From Isoetes taiwanensis (taxonomy: Eukaryota; Streptophyta; Lycopodiopsida; Isoetales; Isoetaceae): 64,000 bases of DNA. The DNA lies in contig JAJEKV010000041.1 in the NCBI GenBank assembly GCA_021234155.1, positions 12,910,689 to 12,974,688 of the forward strand, given 5' to 3'. Under the pieces are notes generated by a model. That model had not been told where the DNA came from. It did no database searches and saw nothing but the letters and a program-made list of their open reading frames with translations. Positions 1 to 12,014 of this stretch are shown here, one piece after another. Position 1 is the stretch's first letter; every line of letters starts with the position of its first letter. Made by a program: the position numbers and the translations under genes.

Positions 1-1600
1 AGAAAAACATTTAGGGCCGTTAAAATTTACCCTGCAGTAGACATTAGATACGGCTCAAAGATCAATACAAATACTGTAACAAATTCGATAAGACATTTTA
101 ACATGTCTTTATAGAACTGTGCATATTCATAGATGTCAATATCTGTTCTTAAACTATTTGTTCTCAAGTACACCCTTAGCCCACAAAATATGGAGGTTTA
201 TCATTCAAACGTATGTCCAAAATTTATTTCGACTGAATGCTTTATATATCTGGACAATCCAAAAGAAAAGGATCTCACCAATACTTAAATCTTGTATGAA
301 TGATTGTCTATCATCATATCTTCAAGTCATCAAATTTGAGATAATACTTCTAAGAGATGAAGTCTTGGTTACCTGTTTTAGACGCACTCCTCTAATGTAT
401 GAAGCTCCATTTGGGTGTTAAGTACATTCACTTGTGCACAGCCAAGATATGGTCAAGAGGAATCTGTGGCCATCATCAGCAACCAGTTTTCTGTGTGAAG
501 CAAAGGTCCTGTAAGTGGCCGAAATCTGCTGCCTTGTTGTAGCATGCCAACACAATGGCAAATACCAACAGCAGATTATGATTTGTTGTTGGGAAACTAT
601 TGCCACAATCTGAAAAGCCAGAAAGGGCCTGCAAATCCAACGTATACTGCATATGTGCCATCTCCATCTCATCTCCATTAACTAGTTGCACATGACAGAG
701 TCATTATCTGCCAAATGCTAAGGAACGAAATCCAGCATCTAACATTCCTATCCAGGACAAAGCTGATTTGAACAATTCGACATCTCTATTTTGGAAAGCA
801 ATTTGCTCAAAAGCAGCAAAACTATTTTTGTTCTTAGGGCATTAGTCGCTCGTTTTGGTCGACAAATAAGATCTGCAAAATCTCGTGGTATGCATATCTA
901 TCTTGCATATTTTTCGGTTGCCACAGGCAAAGTTGGCTCTAAAACAAGTAAGAAGCATCGATTTTTCTTGATGCTTTACCATTGCTATCAAACCGCAAAC
1001 CGATCTGCTCCATAACATAAGCCTTGAAGCAAGATCATATCTTCAGAGGCCATGGCTTAGACTGCAATATATCACCATCTCTCTTAACATCGGTCTCAAG
1101 GATCAATCGGTCTCAATCTGGCAGTTTGAATGCTTAGGCGAAACAGGTCAAAAAACTCTGTTGTTGAATGCTTAATTCCCGCTTGTGCTTGAATCCTTAC
1201 TTGCCCATAAAACCATCATCCAATTAAATTGGGATTATGTCAACTCCAAAATCACGCCAACCTGCTATTGTCTTCTATGGGGTTTTTGTTTTTTTTAATC
1301 TTTTTTTTACTTCAAAAATAACATAAGGTTATGATTCACGGGACGCTTCATATGCTAATTGAAATATGCAAAATGAAGAGCAAGTTGCTAACATAGATGA
1401 GACCAAAATTGCTTGCTCGATAGATGATAATATTAGGTTTGATAATAACAGATTGCATTATTTATGGTGGCAATTCCGGACTTCGAAATTATCGATACAT
1501 GGCACAAATATCATACAAAATATCATATATTCCAATAAAACATTAAGGGATCAATCCATGTTTTTCCAATGATTTAACAAGGTGTGGTTCCATGTCACCG
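1..1600. other. No recognised gene
   Basis: I see AT-rich sequence with only short open frames. A minus-strand frame at 476-691 is uninterrupted for about 70 codons, but I do not recognise its product and it has no clear splice context. Nothing else here supports a feature. Confidence 0.4.
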
Positions 1601-1609
1601 CTCTATCCA

Positions 1610-2330
1610 GCTTAAAGGTATGAATCTAACACTTCACCCACCGCCATCCCCATAGCCAAATTATGCATAATAGACACAAATTTCACCGTAAAAATCATCC
1701 GTCGCAAAAGTTTTTGGATCGTAAGATGGTGGATTCAGTGGCCTCGCTTGATTGTAGAAGCATTTAAGAGCATCATCATCCACTATGATTATATCATCCT
1801 TATTCTCGATACCAAGTTCGGCCCATCATGTTACTCAAGTGTTTGATGAAGATAGGCTTGCCTCGTTGGATCCTTGGGATTAGTGAACTTCACACATTTG
1901 TTCGATCCCAAAAGGTCAACCAATGTCTACGCATTTCCCCAAGGCCTCCAAAGTATCCTTGATGTTCCTTAGTTCCATGGATGACCAAATACCAACTCGA
2001 AATAACCCGAATGCCTCATCTAGCATCTCCTTCAAGCGCGGCCGCGATAGATCCACTTGGTGTTTGATTCTACCGGTGTCCGATGAAACTGATCTCTAGC
2101 CACTTTATTTTTCGAAAAGTCTTGCAAAGGACTCCGCTTAGGTCTAACACCACAACCTTCTTAGAAACGCAATGGAAGTCGAACATCAAACATGTATCCG
2201 TCAGCCGCTGAAGATACGATAACACAAACAATACAAACGCCAGCCAAGCGCGATTTGAAATAGTCATAACCAAATCAAGGCCGCATGATTTAGTTTGACA
2301 ACGAAAAATAATCAAAGCACGCCCGGGCGC
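1610..2330 (-). pseudogene. FCP1-homology (CTD phosphatase-like, HAD) domain, decayed
   Basis: Read on the minus strand, several frames together give the pattern of an FCP1/NIF-type HAD phosphatase domain. The first motif reads KKVVVLDLSGVLCKTF near 2160. It is followed by RPRLKEMLDEAF and FRVGIWSSMELRN near 1960-2040, then CVKFTNPKDPTRQAYLHQ near 1840-1900 and DDIIIVDDDASKCF near 1770-1800. In this family the first motif is DxDxT/V, with the first Asp as phosphoryl acceptor, and VGIWSS and the late DD are typical of plant members. Here the second Asp of motif I is Ser, so catalysis is doubtful even without breaks. The pieces lie in different frames and stops fall between them (for example after the HQTLE and CVDIG segments), so this is either a pseudogene or a heavily spliced exon set; I favour pseudogene. 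Homologous proteins act on RNA polymerase II CTD or in TIM50-like complexes; the role of this one cannot be assigned. Confidence 0.6.
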
Positions 2331-2576
2331 CGATTTAATTCAAAGGTAATACAAATTAAATCACGCTGGCGCACTTCGCGGGCAAGGCCATACCTATCAT
2401 CTTCGCCACGCCGCTGTTGGCCATTCTCCCTTCGCCACCCTTAATAATCTTCGCCTTCTTCGACTCAAGTTAGAATTGTTATTTTCTATTAGTTCCGGCC
2501 AAGGCCCTTCACAACCGACATTATTTTACTATTGATTTGGCAAACCCGTGAATCACTAGAGCCGCTTTGGTTGCCT

Positions 2577-3036
2577 TCAGCTTCCGGTTTTCCCTTCAAT
2601 TATTTCATTGTTAACCCGTGAATCTACTCTATTGTTACTTGCATCACCCGCAATGTGGGCAAGGATATTCCCTAAGTTCGCCGCCATCACAAAGATTTTT
2701 TGAGCAGCCAGTTTAGCAGCTATTTGTTCATTATTGCTTTCCTTATCGTCATAGATTACTAGTTCCCTCACCGTAAGCAACGCCCACTTTCGAATTGGAC
2801 AAGTCTACGAGACTTTTGATTGCTGATGATTTCAGGTTGCCATAAGGGCCTTTAGGAGATTTGGCAAGCACATGCATGAGGAATGGTTCAAGAAAGTCTT
2901 TGGCCTGCTCATCACTCACAAAGCAAAGGACATCTTCTTGCACCCATAAGAGCCTCTCTGCAATATACCTCCAACATGAAGCTCCAAGCAAAGTTGTATC
3001 AATTGGAGCAAATGCCCCGACGAGGTAAGCAGCCAT
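2577..3036 (-). pseudogene. Unrecognised minus-strand coding fragment, frameshifted
   Basis: Two minus-strand open frames overlap by about 30 bases (3036 down to 2749, and 2780 down to 2577) and read as one protein split by a frameshift. The first part is rich in hydrophobic and charged residues with a protein-like composition (WRYIAERLLWVQEDVLCFV, then FLEPFLMHVLAKSPKGPYG). The second has a helical look (NNEQIAAKLAAQKIFVMAAN). I do not recognise the family. It lies upstream, in transcription direction, of the FCP1-like pieces and could be part of the same old gene. Confidence 0.35.
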
Positions 3037-3204
3037 AGACGGGGAAATCCATTTTTATTTAAGGGCCCTTCTCCTTAGTTTGTAGCTCAGACTTGATTTC
3101 CCCACTTAGGAGGGGGTCCCATCCTCATCCTCTTTCCTCGACTCATCCTGTTTCCGACCGATCCTGATCCGTATGAAAGAATATAGTTCTTAAGTCCGGA
3201 TCAT

Positions 3205-4383
3205 CTAGAAGAAAACATTCCCATGCACCGCTATTGTCACCCTTGGCCTTAGCAATATCATATTCCTCGTCCCGACAAAGATGGATATCATAATAAAGAT
3301 CACATGTGCCATCTTCCGGCTGTTTCGCAGCTCATTATCCTTAACATCATATATTAGGCATCCCTCCCTAATAACTTTGAGGCACTCCATCATGAGCAAA
3401 TGGATAGTGCATGCAGATGTGACTCACCAAGGACAAACGATGACAATAGTGAAGGACCTCTCGCTTGTCAATCCTATACAAACCGGTAAAGAAGCTAACA
3501 GAGTCCTTCTCGTTCATGCCCATATCTCCTCTCCCACCCCCGGCCCAACAAAAAGAGTGATATATTTTTAGGCCGAAGTTGATTCCGACAAGAGACCTTT
3601 GTACCCAATGGAGACCTAATATTGGGATGTTGTCTTCTTCTCCAAGAATCTTCTTCACAAGCGCCACTTTTCTTCTCAACTCTACCAAGACCTTAGGGGG
3701 TAGAGTCTCCTTATGTTTTGTATTTTTAGCCTTCCAATTCTTTTAGGAAGTCCTTTGACCAAAATACAAACTTCTTGATGTCATCATTAATCGACCTTGT
3801 ATTTGTCCAAAGAATCCAATTTCGGATAATGCCACATCCCCCGATAGCCTTTTGTAACTCAGGCTCCTACAAATGACTTCATTGTAATGCGACATCCTTC
3901 ACATGGTCAGCAAAGACTCAAATCGAAGGACATCCTATCCTTAGTGAAAGCACTCTTCTTGTATAAGACTTCCTTATTTAAGCACCGGGTCTAAAACCCA
4001 AATGGTCTCGGGCTGGCCGTCTAGCCCCCCGAGTCTTTCTCATCTCGGTCCACATTCAAGTCAAAGATGCTTACATCAACAGGAGGCACCCTACCCATAG
4101 TATCCGGCAGCCTTCCCTTGTGCATAAGCATCCTGCATTCATTCCACTTGAGCCATAATCGCCTCCTTACAAAACACAATCTTATACGAGTCCGTTGGTC
4201 CCCGACCGCTAGATGAGCTTTCGTATGATCCGCAATGTCATCACCACCTTTTTTTCTTTTGATTTTCTTGCGCCTTCTTCTTCTCTCAGATAATTGTTGC
4301 GACAGAGTCCGGCTTCCAAAGAGCCTTTGAATGCCTCGCTTTGACCTCGCCTGTCCGGTGGGCAATGGGCAGCCATATTCCAC
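3205..4383 (-). other. Unrecognised minus-strand coding-like stretch
   Basis: Several minus-strand frames look like protein rather than noise. One at 3688-3368 begins VELRRKVALVKKILGEED. One at 4383-4021 has a basic run (RRRRKKIKRKK) followed by an acidic tail and a stop. Between them a frame near 3760-3800 reads DDIKKFVFWSKDFLKELEG. No domain is recognised. The basic run would suit a nuclear localisation signal, but this is only composition. The pieces could be exons of one gene that continues into 2577-3036, or separate relics. Confidence 0.25.
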
Positions 4384-4493
4384 CCAATCGCTGACGGGCG
4401 GGCGCAGCTTGTTCCACGATGGACCGCAATAGTACGTATTGAATCAAGATCATAGAATAGAAACACGCCGGGCGATTTGAATAGAAAAGATCA

Positions 4494-4765
4494 ACCTCAA
4501 AGCACGCGCATGAAAAATGAATTAAATACCAATGCAATTCACGCCAGCGCAGCTGACCGAAAGAATTCACGCCAAAGCGTGATTTCAAATGAATTGAAAT
4601 CACGCCAGCGCAGCTTTCAAATCAAATCAATTCACGCCAAAGCGTGCTTTTAACAATTCACGCCCCCCCGAATTGGTTTGATTTGAAAGCACGCCCGGCG
4701 GATTTGGTTTCATTACAGAAATCACCGGCGAATTGGTTATATTTGAATGAACGCCGGCGGAATAT
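4494..4765. repeat. Cluster of CACGCC...GCG palindromic repeats
   Basis: Short units built on TTCACGCC(A)AAGCGTG and ATCACGCCAGCGCAG recur at least six times, separated by AT-rich spacers such as TCAAATCAAATCAATT. The GC-rich cores can pair with themselves or with neighbours. The same core is found near 2.36 kb, 6.0 kb, 21.4-21.8 kb and 23.6 kb in this window, so it is a dispersed family. Confidence 0.6.
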
Positions 4766-4799
4766 GAAAGTGCTAACATCCTAATACGCTTAGTTACCT

Positions 4800-5994
4800 T
4801 TTGTATAGAAATGTCTTCCCCATTTCATTCAAAGTTGCACTAATCTCGCCCAAATCTGCAGTGAAGTATTGGCATCCAAGATACGACACCTCCTATACGA
4901 TAGTGATTGTAGAACGCGTTTTGGCCTCTGCTTGTTCGGGCTCGCCACGATGAGGGCCTTCTCGGCTCTCTCAACAGAATCTTTGCCCGTCGATGACTAC
5001 GAATTTAATGTTATCCTTTAACATTACGCCCTCGGTTCGGGCCCACTCACGCTTGTTCGAGATCATATCCCAAGGTAACAACAACATCCACGGGGCATAG
5101 GCATTTGACCTCGATTACTAATCATGCTCAACAATCTCCATGGCATGTGCCGGATCATATCTTCGCTAACATAAATGGAGCTTGGTGAACGGATCGTGGA
5201 CTTCACATGGATCCAAAAAGTTTCAAGACCCAATGGATAATGATCGTGAGTATTTATTCAAATTTGTTCATGGCCTCTAGTCTGCGCCCCCCGGCCCCTG
5301 CTTCATTCTCAAAAACAAGCCTCCATGCCTTCTCGACAACCGCAGGTTGAACATCCCTCCCTAGATCTAGGACCCTCCTAGAAGCTTTCAAGTCAGCTAA
5401 TTCCCTAGCTTGCTGCACATAGTGACTTGCTATCGGTTTAGTGAACATGCCTCTACGCACAGCTGTAACCCCTTGGCATATAGATATTGGCGTAACTGCT
5501 ACATTGGTTGGCCAACCATATTTAAAACATGTCTCACCGTTCACATCTGTCTTCATGAACGATCCTTGTATGCGAGCTCTACAAAGGAGTTAGTCCGGCG
5601 TATATTTTCTTTTGCTTATGTGTAATCTCCAAGAGCAATTTGCAGTTGGTGTCGTCCTCTTCCTCACATGAGATTAGGATCCCTTGTTTGGCCATCTTGT
5701 CTGCTTCCTTTTTCCTCGAGAAGAGAGTTAAGTCGAGCTTGCCATTTGTCTTGGCAAGGTCAACGTACCACTCGGCACCCTCGTCCATTTCCTCTTCGTA
5801 GGTGCAGGGTCAGTGGTTGCTATAAGAATCGGCCCTTCATCATCTAAGGTGAGATCATATGGTACTCGCATCCGGGTCGCCTCGCCCTTGCTTTCTTGGC
5901 GGATTAGAACCCTAATTATTAGGGTTTTCTTCCTCTTGGGCGCTGCAAAAGAAGATGAGCACTTTTTAGAGTACTTTTCAGAACAAGAGATCAC
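4800..5994 (-). pseudogene. Unrecognised minus-strand gene relic
   Basis: Three frames run on from each other on the minus strand: 5994-5728, 5788-5579 and 5556-5254. The first two overlap and look like one reading frame with a 1-nt shift near 5790. The predicted product has an acidic/basic N-terminal part (LTLDDEGPILIATTDPAP) and then a charged segment (SRKKEADKMAKQGILI). The third part has VLDLGRDVQPAVVEKAWRLV. From 5230 to 4800 open but frame-switching sequence continues. I do not recognise the family. The CACGC palindromes at 6.0 kb lie just upstream in transcription direction. It may belong with the FCP1-like pieces downstream as one degraded gene. Confidence 0.35.
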
Positions 5995-6043
5995 GCTTGG
6001 CGTGCATTTAAACCTAAATTAGTACAAATCACGCTTGGCGTGT
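5988..6043. repeat. Pair of CACGCTTGGCGTG palindromes
   Basis: Two copies of ATCACGCTTGGCGTG stand about 37 bases apart. The core is a 5-bp stem with a 3-bp loop. They match the motif seen at 4.5-4.75, 21.4-21.8 and 23.6 kb. Confidence 0.7.
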
Positions 6044-6244
6044 TGGTAGCTCCTATTATTGACCATGCTATGCGTGAATTTGAAACTAAATTAGTTTGCA
6101 TCCACATTTTAAGCTACATACCCTTTATGAATCCATATTTCACACTATTTAACCTCATTGAACATTGCTATCTCCAATTGTCTAACACTGCTACATTCTA
6201 TAAAATAGAGGAAAATTATGTTCTACAAAACGGACAATCAGAGC

Positions 6245-6360
6245 ATTAACTGATGGTAATACTTAAAATTCATGCAAAGCATAATAACTCAAACTCATGC
6301 AAAGCATATTAACTAAAGGCAAGGAAATATCTCAAATTCATGCAAGCATAATACTCTCCA
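6245..6360. repeat. Short direct repeats (CAAATTCATGCAAAGCATAA)
   Basis: Three imperfect copies of an AT-rich unit containing TCATGCAAAGCATA lie in tandem with irregular spacing. No function is suggested. Confidence 0.5.
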
Positions 6361-6742
6361 CACAGTGTGTATTCTGTGGCAAATTAAATACCTTGAATAG
6401 GGTTCTGTGTATTCTGTGTATTCTGATCAACGTCCTCTGAAACTTGAGAAGAGCCGGGTTTAGAGATTCCTCTTCCACCGCTTCCTCTCATACCTCGGTC
6501 CTGGAAACCTCGATTCGCTTTAGAAGACATCTCCGGAGTCGCCTAGTAACAGAGTCGGAAGGTCGCTCGGATACGCGCTCGAGCTGCTCGAAGAAATAGC
6601 GTTTTCTACCTGCACGAGAGAAATTTGAATTTCAAGAAAACACAAAATGCAGTTTCGAAATATTCTTGACACATCCCGCCAAATTTATCCCGCCTAAACG
6701 TAGTTAACCTAATCTTTCTTCTAATTTGAATTTTTCCCGACC

Positions 6743-6811
6743 GCCTGTGATTTCAGAGCGCCTGTGATTTCATAGCGCCTGTGAATTCTAATTCCATAGC
6801 GCCTGTGATTT
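6743..6811. repeat. Tandem GCGCCTGTGATTTCATA repeat
   Basis: Four copies of a unit of about 18-25 bases (core GCCTGTGATTTC) follow each other just upstream of the coding exon at 6.95 kb. Confidence 0.65.
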
Positions 6812-6944
6812 CGAGAACTCAAATCAGCTTCTCAAGAATGGCTACAGAATTCTGGTACTCATCTCATTCCTATAGCTTGAACATTAATTTCCAATAGTAG
6901 GTGTCTGAATAGCAATTTTCTGCAGTGTCGAAGATGAATGTTTC

Positions 6945-7172
6945 ATGTTAACTACAAATCAGAAAAGGAAAGTAGGATTATACAAGATCGACTCTATCGA
7001 TCCGACTGCAAACTGTCATGGAATTCCGCTCGGGGATAAGTATGTCCGAGTTACAGTGATTAACTGCTGCGCTATGGATGAAGCTTTACCTTGCGTGACA
7101 CCGGGGGGGATACTGGTTGGAGAAAGTGTTGGAACATTTGTTGCATGGCCAAGAAACCGCTTAAAAAAGGTA
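6945..7172 (+). CDS. DUF8039-like domain exon (transposon-associated)
   Basis: This open frame reads KVGLYKIDSIDPTANCHG, IPLGDKYVRVTVINCCAMDEA and ILVGESVGTFVAWPRN. It matches the pattern of the plant DUF8039 domain, which is common in proteins linked to CACTA (En/Spm) transposons (LG...VRV...DEAL...G...GTF+AWP). The frame ends at a consensus splice donor (AAAAAG then GTATGT), so this is probably one exon, taken as starting at or before the ATG at 6945. I found no downstream exon before 9 kb and no CACTA termini. It is therefore probably a single-domain relic. Nothing in the frame itself is broken. Confidence 0.55.
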
Positions 7173-7204
7173 TGTAACATGTATTACATTGTAGAAATAT
7201 AGAA

Positions 7205-9200
7205 GTAGACAAAATTTGTTGTATTCATTGGAAAAAGTTTACAATTGTATATAATCTGGATAAACTGGATAAACTACACACTGACCCCAATTTTTGGTCC
7301 ACAGTTGTTTTTTCCTTGTACGGAAGTGTTGTTTTATGCCAAAAACAACACCAAAATGGCCCAAAAAGTCCACGCGGTCCGCTTATCCTGATTTGCACAA
7401 AGAGACAAGGGTTTTTGGCAAAAAATCCCACAAAGGGTTTTTCTCACACGCTTTTGTTTTTTGTCAACGTGTCCTTTTTTTTCGTTGTTGTTTTTACCGA
7501 ACTTTTTCGACGCAGTAGTTTTTTTTCTTGATCATTGCTTTTTTTGAAGAGCCACGGTTGTTTTTTTCATTAAAATAAGACACGAGATTTAAATATTGCT
7601 ATACGTGAAAGACTAACTTACAACAATGGTTTTTTAAAACCACATGTTATTTACAAAAGAACGACATGTGTTATTGAAATCTATCTATTGTTTTAGTGCT
7701 ATAAAGTATTGTTCTTCTAAAATAAGGACATGTAAAAGAGCATTATAATAACATATAGGAAATTCAAGGTGTTGTTTCTAATTACCTTTTAGCTAATAAA
7801 ATATTGACACGTAGTATACTTTTAAATTAAAAAAACTTATTTTAACTAATCAAATATCGACATCGCATACATTTTAAATAAAAATTATTATTATGACATG
7901 TAGAAAAAATATTAATGTTTCTAACATATCTTCAACCAATCAAATATTGCCACATGGCATACATTCAAATAATAATATATACCACAATTTAAAAAATCAA
8001 TATGATTGTATTTAAAATAAGAAAGCTTGTAGGAATCTAGTGGATCATTAAGTCTAAGTGCTTCTTTGATAAATCATTATATGCAAATAAATACATGCCA
8101 TTAAAACCATTGAGGGAAAAGATGGAAGTACATAATATACAAAGACAATCGAGAATTGGAAAAGAGAAATACCGATAAAAAAATTGTAGACTAAAACCAT
8201 GAAGTTGATATTTTTTTTTTCAGAAAGGCAATTGCCTACTCATACAATGCATCGCAACTAGTCCGAGATTATATACAAATGAATCAGCAGATCATCTTGC
8301 CGAAGTTCCAATTGTAAAGTTTGAAGCTTGAGCAAGATATAAAGTATTACATTTATTTTCATATAAAGCCCGTTGCAAAGAAACAAACACAAATCAAGAA
8401 ATCAAGCTACAACAAAAACCCAAATCGCTGAGGAGAAAAAAGAGAGAATGAACAAAAGTACATGTGGATGAACAACAAAGAAGATAGTATTTTGTCATAT
8501 ATCCGCAATGCTTCAGGTAATAAAAAGAAAACAAGAAGAACAAAAGAGGGAACAAAGAAGAACAAGAAGAAAAGTAAAGAGTTAGAAGTAAAACCTAGCC
8601 CCCGCCCTTGCAAACCGCATGACCTTGCTCCTTAAAAATGATATTTCGCTTCAGACGCGCGCTAAGGCAGCCCAAATATGTATGTTCTCCATTGATCGCA
8701 AAACAATGAAGAAACCTATCAAACAATCAACATGTAGCCGCCTCAAGAAAAAATGTGAAAGCAAACAAAACAAGAAATCGTAAAATCTTGCTTCTAATAT
8801 TCATGAAGTGGTACCAACCTCCCATAACCGCTGATGTTTCGAGAGAGCCTTGGGGGCAGCTTTTGATGGTCCCTTTATGCATAGGATGTGGGCCAATCCC
8901 CAGAACGCATCCCGGTGTCGCATATCCATAATATCCTCGCATAAGGAGGCATCGTGAACAAAGAAGAAATGCCGCTTGTCACAGTGCATACCATGCATTT
9001 GGGTTCCAAGGCCCCGCCAAAAGTATTTGAGACTTGGAATTGGTTAGAAAATAGCAAACAAGAGTAGGCTACCATCACAAAACTTCTAGCAAGTAATCCT
9101 TAACGACACTTTCTACGTAAATAAAAGCAATACCGCCGATGATTGATTCAGGCTTTTTCAGATGCACGAAAAGCAAAGATTCTCCACCACTTGGGTTTCG
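7205..9200. other. AT-rich stretch, no gene seen
   Basis: Long T-rich and A-rich runs and many stops in all frames. I see no conserved coding motif, RNA gene or clear transposon end. Confidence 0.5.
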
Positions 9201-9219
9201 ATATCGGATTTGCCATATC

Positions 9220-9520
9220 CAAGAAGGAAAAGAAGGAAAATAGCCCGAAGGAAAAGAAGGTCGAAGAAAAAGAGGTTGCCATAGCCTAAGGAGGAATGTT
9301 AGAACATGCCGATCTCTTTGTGATCCCGGATTTGTAATGAGGATTGCCATATCCAAGAACAAGCAAGGCCACTAAGGCCAGCCCTTGCCCTTGCCCCTCG
9401 CTCGCCATCGCCATCGCTAGCTGGAAGGAAAAGAAGGAAAAGAAGGTCGCCATAGCCTAAAGAGGTCGCCATAGCCTAAGGAAGGAGAAGGCCGAAGGAA
9501 AGGTGCGTGCACGACCCAAG
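9220..9520. repeat. Purine-rich GAAGGAAAAGAAGG repeats
   Basis: Irregular direct repeats of GAAGGAAAAGAAGG and GTCGCCATAGCCTAA follow each other, for example near 9229, 9259, 9425 and 9463. The strand asymmetry is strong. A possible protein reading is low-complexity Lys/Glu and is not claimed as a gene. Confidence 0.5.
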
Positions 9521-9984
9521 GCGGAAAAGCCGACAACCAATAGGATGCTACTACGAGGATCACCATCCAAACCGCTCATCGGGCGCTTAAAACTGGTCCT
9601 GCTCATCCGGGCAAAAAACCTATATTACAATTTATTTTCGACGTTGTAATTAGGTATAATGTTCCGCAATGAATATTACTTGGGGACATTTTCTAATTTG
9701 GGGGGGGGAGGGGGGTCCTTCCTTCACCAAAACTTCCACCGCCATAGCTTCCACCTTCACAGCTCCGGTGCCGTCGATACACCCTTCGATGTTGCCATAG
9801 CTTGGCGACATATAGAAAGGCAGGTTAAACAGGCGATGTCGGCCCGCCTGCCAGAGCTCTGTTTTGAACAGAGTCTGTCCACCATAGCCAGAGCTTGGAA
9901 TTAAACAGGGTCCGTCGCGAAAGGTATTTCTTGCAATCTCCATGAAATGAGGAGAAAATTGAAATTTGCATAAGTTGACATGCA

Positions 9985-10150
9985 CATGATGATGTGGCAT
10001 GCCATTGGTGATATGTCATACCAAGCAAGCAAGACAAACTTCTGACTAGGCCAAAAATATAAAAATGTGCAACTTTGGTTTCCCATGAGATGATGTGGCA
10101 AATTTTTTGTGACATGGCAAGATATGGGTGTGTGGACATGATGATGACTA
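9985..10150. repeat. 155-bp dispersed repeat, copy 1
   Basis: The block contains GGCATGCCA, CCAAGCAAGCAAGACAAA, TTCTGACTAGGCCAAAAAT, GATGATGTGGCAAATTTTTT and GTGACATGGCAAGAT in that order. Two more copies with the same order lie at 10305-10455 and 11305-11455. Confidence 0.7.
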
Positions 10151-10304
10151 TGCAAGCTTTCGGGCATGTTTGTCTCCGCCTCGATGCAAAAAAAAATGTA
10201 GGGTTCACATTATGGGATGCTTCCCTTGCCACAAGTGGTTAGGATTTTACAAAACATGCCGCTACCCTTTGTGGCACCAACAAATAGCATGGAAAAGATG
10301 ATGT

Positions 10305-10455
10305 GGCACTCGAAAGTGGTGATATGGCATGCCAAGTAAGCAATTCCAAGTTTTGACTAGGCCAAAAATGAAAAGATATCCATCTCTGAACTTTTCATCT
10401 GATGATGTTGGCAAATTTTGGGTGACATGGCAAGATGGTGGTGACATGGACATGT
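10305..10455. repeat. 155-bp dispersed repeat, copy 2
   Basis: Same order of blocks as copy 1: GGCATGCCAAGTAAGCAA, AAGTTTTGACTAGGCCAAA, GATGATGTTGGCAAATTTTG, GGGTGACATGGCAAGAT. Confidence 0.7.
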
Positions 10456-10757
10456 AATAGAACGAAATTCCATTTTCCCCTCAAGTTGGATTACATGGAC
10501 GACTCGTGAAGGGAGGGGTTGTTGAATCTCGTGAGTTCAAATTGAGGGCTTCTAATTCCACAACATTTCAAGCAGACTAGAAGGAAAGGAAATGAATGTC
10601 ACAAGGTTATATACATGTCCAATAATACGGGCGCCTACACAAGGCAAACTTGTGGACCATGATATATGATCAATCCTTGGTCCTTTGTACTTCTAGAAAG
10701 ATTCTCTAGATAACCATTGAAACATTCTTTACAAAGTCAAGTCTACAAACCCATAAT

Positions 10758-11300
10758 GCTCAAAACATGCCACCTAGGCTCCAACATGCCACCTAGGCTT
10801 CAACATGCCAAGGTGGCTCAACCATGCCACGGGCTCCAACGCGCCAAGGTGGCTCAAACATGCCACCTAGGCTCCATCATGCCAAGGGTGCTCAAACATG
10901 CCACCTAGGCTCCAACATGCCAAGGTGGCTTAAACATTCCACCTAGGCTCCAACATGCCAAGGTGGCTCAACCATGCCACGTGGCTCCAACGCGCCAAGG
11001 TGGCTAAAACATGCCATGTGGGTCCAACATGCCACCTAGGCTCCAACATGCCAAGGTGGCTCAATCATGCCATGTGGGCTCCAACATGTCAAGGTGGCTC
11101 AAACATGCCACCTAGTCTCCAACATGCCAAGGTGGCTCAACCATGCCACGTGAGCTCTAACGAGCCAAGGTGGCTCAAACATGCCACCTAGGCTCCAACA
11201 TGTGGCTCAAACATGCCGCGTGGCCTCCAACATGCCACCTAGGCTCCAACATGCTAAGGTGGCTCAGGCATGACACCTAGGCACCAATATGCCACCAAGC
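10758..11300 (-). repeat. 19-bp minisatellite, left array (reverse orientation)
   Basis: About 28 units of 19 bp, such as CAACATGCCACCTAGGCTC and CAACATGCCAAGGTGGCTC, follow each other. They are the reverse complement of the larger array at 13.3-16.0 kb. Open frames with repeated HLGSNMPRW-like peptides are by-products of the repeat and are not genes. Confidence 0.9.
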
Positions 11301-11304
11301 CACC

Positions 11305-11455
11305 TAGGCACTCCAAATGGTGACATGGCATACCAAGTAAGCAAGGTCAAGTTTTGACTAGGCCAAAATGAAAAAGATGTCCATCTTTGATCTTTTTCAT
11401 TGGGTGATGTTGGTAAATTTTGGGTGACATGGCTAGATGATGGTGACATGGATAT
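11305..11455. repeat. 155-bp dispersed repeat, copy 3
   Basis: Same block order as the copies at 9985 and 10305: GGCATACCAAGTAAGCAAG, AAGTTTTGACTAGGCCAAA, GGTGATGTTGGTAAATTTTG, GGGTGACATGGCTAGAT. It directly follows the left minisatellite. Confidence 0.7.
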
Positions 11456-12014
11456 GATGACTAGGACTTTATACAAGAAATATGATAAACCTTTGAAATT
11501 TTTGGTAGAGGAGTTTGGCAAGGGATAGAATAGAGGGATCTTGAAGAACTTAAAGCTACCGACACCCTTTTCCAAATCGAACTGCATCAGACTTTGCGCG
11601 GCTTCCTCACCGAGGGGAGAGGCCGACCCCTTTAAAATGGACCTTAGAGGAGGGTTGTCGAGGCAGCCTTTCCTGTCCGGGCCCCTCCGGGAGGGCAAAT
11701 GCCAATCCCCCCTCCCTCCCCCCCCCCCCAGAGCTCAATTTTCCTATCCCACCGCTGAATCCGCCATTCAAGTAACACGCCGGCAAGCGCTCAAAAAATC
11801 CAAGATCCGGCCCAGAGAACTTATCAAACCACGGCGTCCCGTGGGTTTACCACGAGAAGATCAAGTGTTGTCGTTCGGCAAGATAAAGACTGGAATGGAG
11901 ATTCGACTTTGCCACGCCGTCCCGAATGGCGAAATTACCCCAGTGGACCAAGTTACATGGCCATTTTGGCAACCGAAGAAACACGAACCCTCCACATAGT
12001 GGTACTCCGCATGA

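Noticed and set aside
7294-7531. Phe-rich frames of about 70 codons
   Set aside because: Arise from T-rich DNA; no conserved motif.
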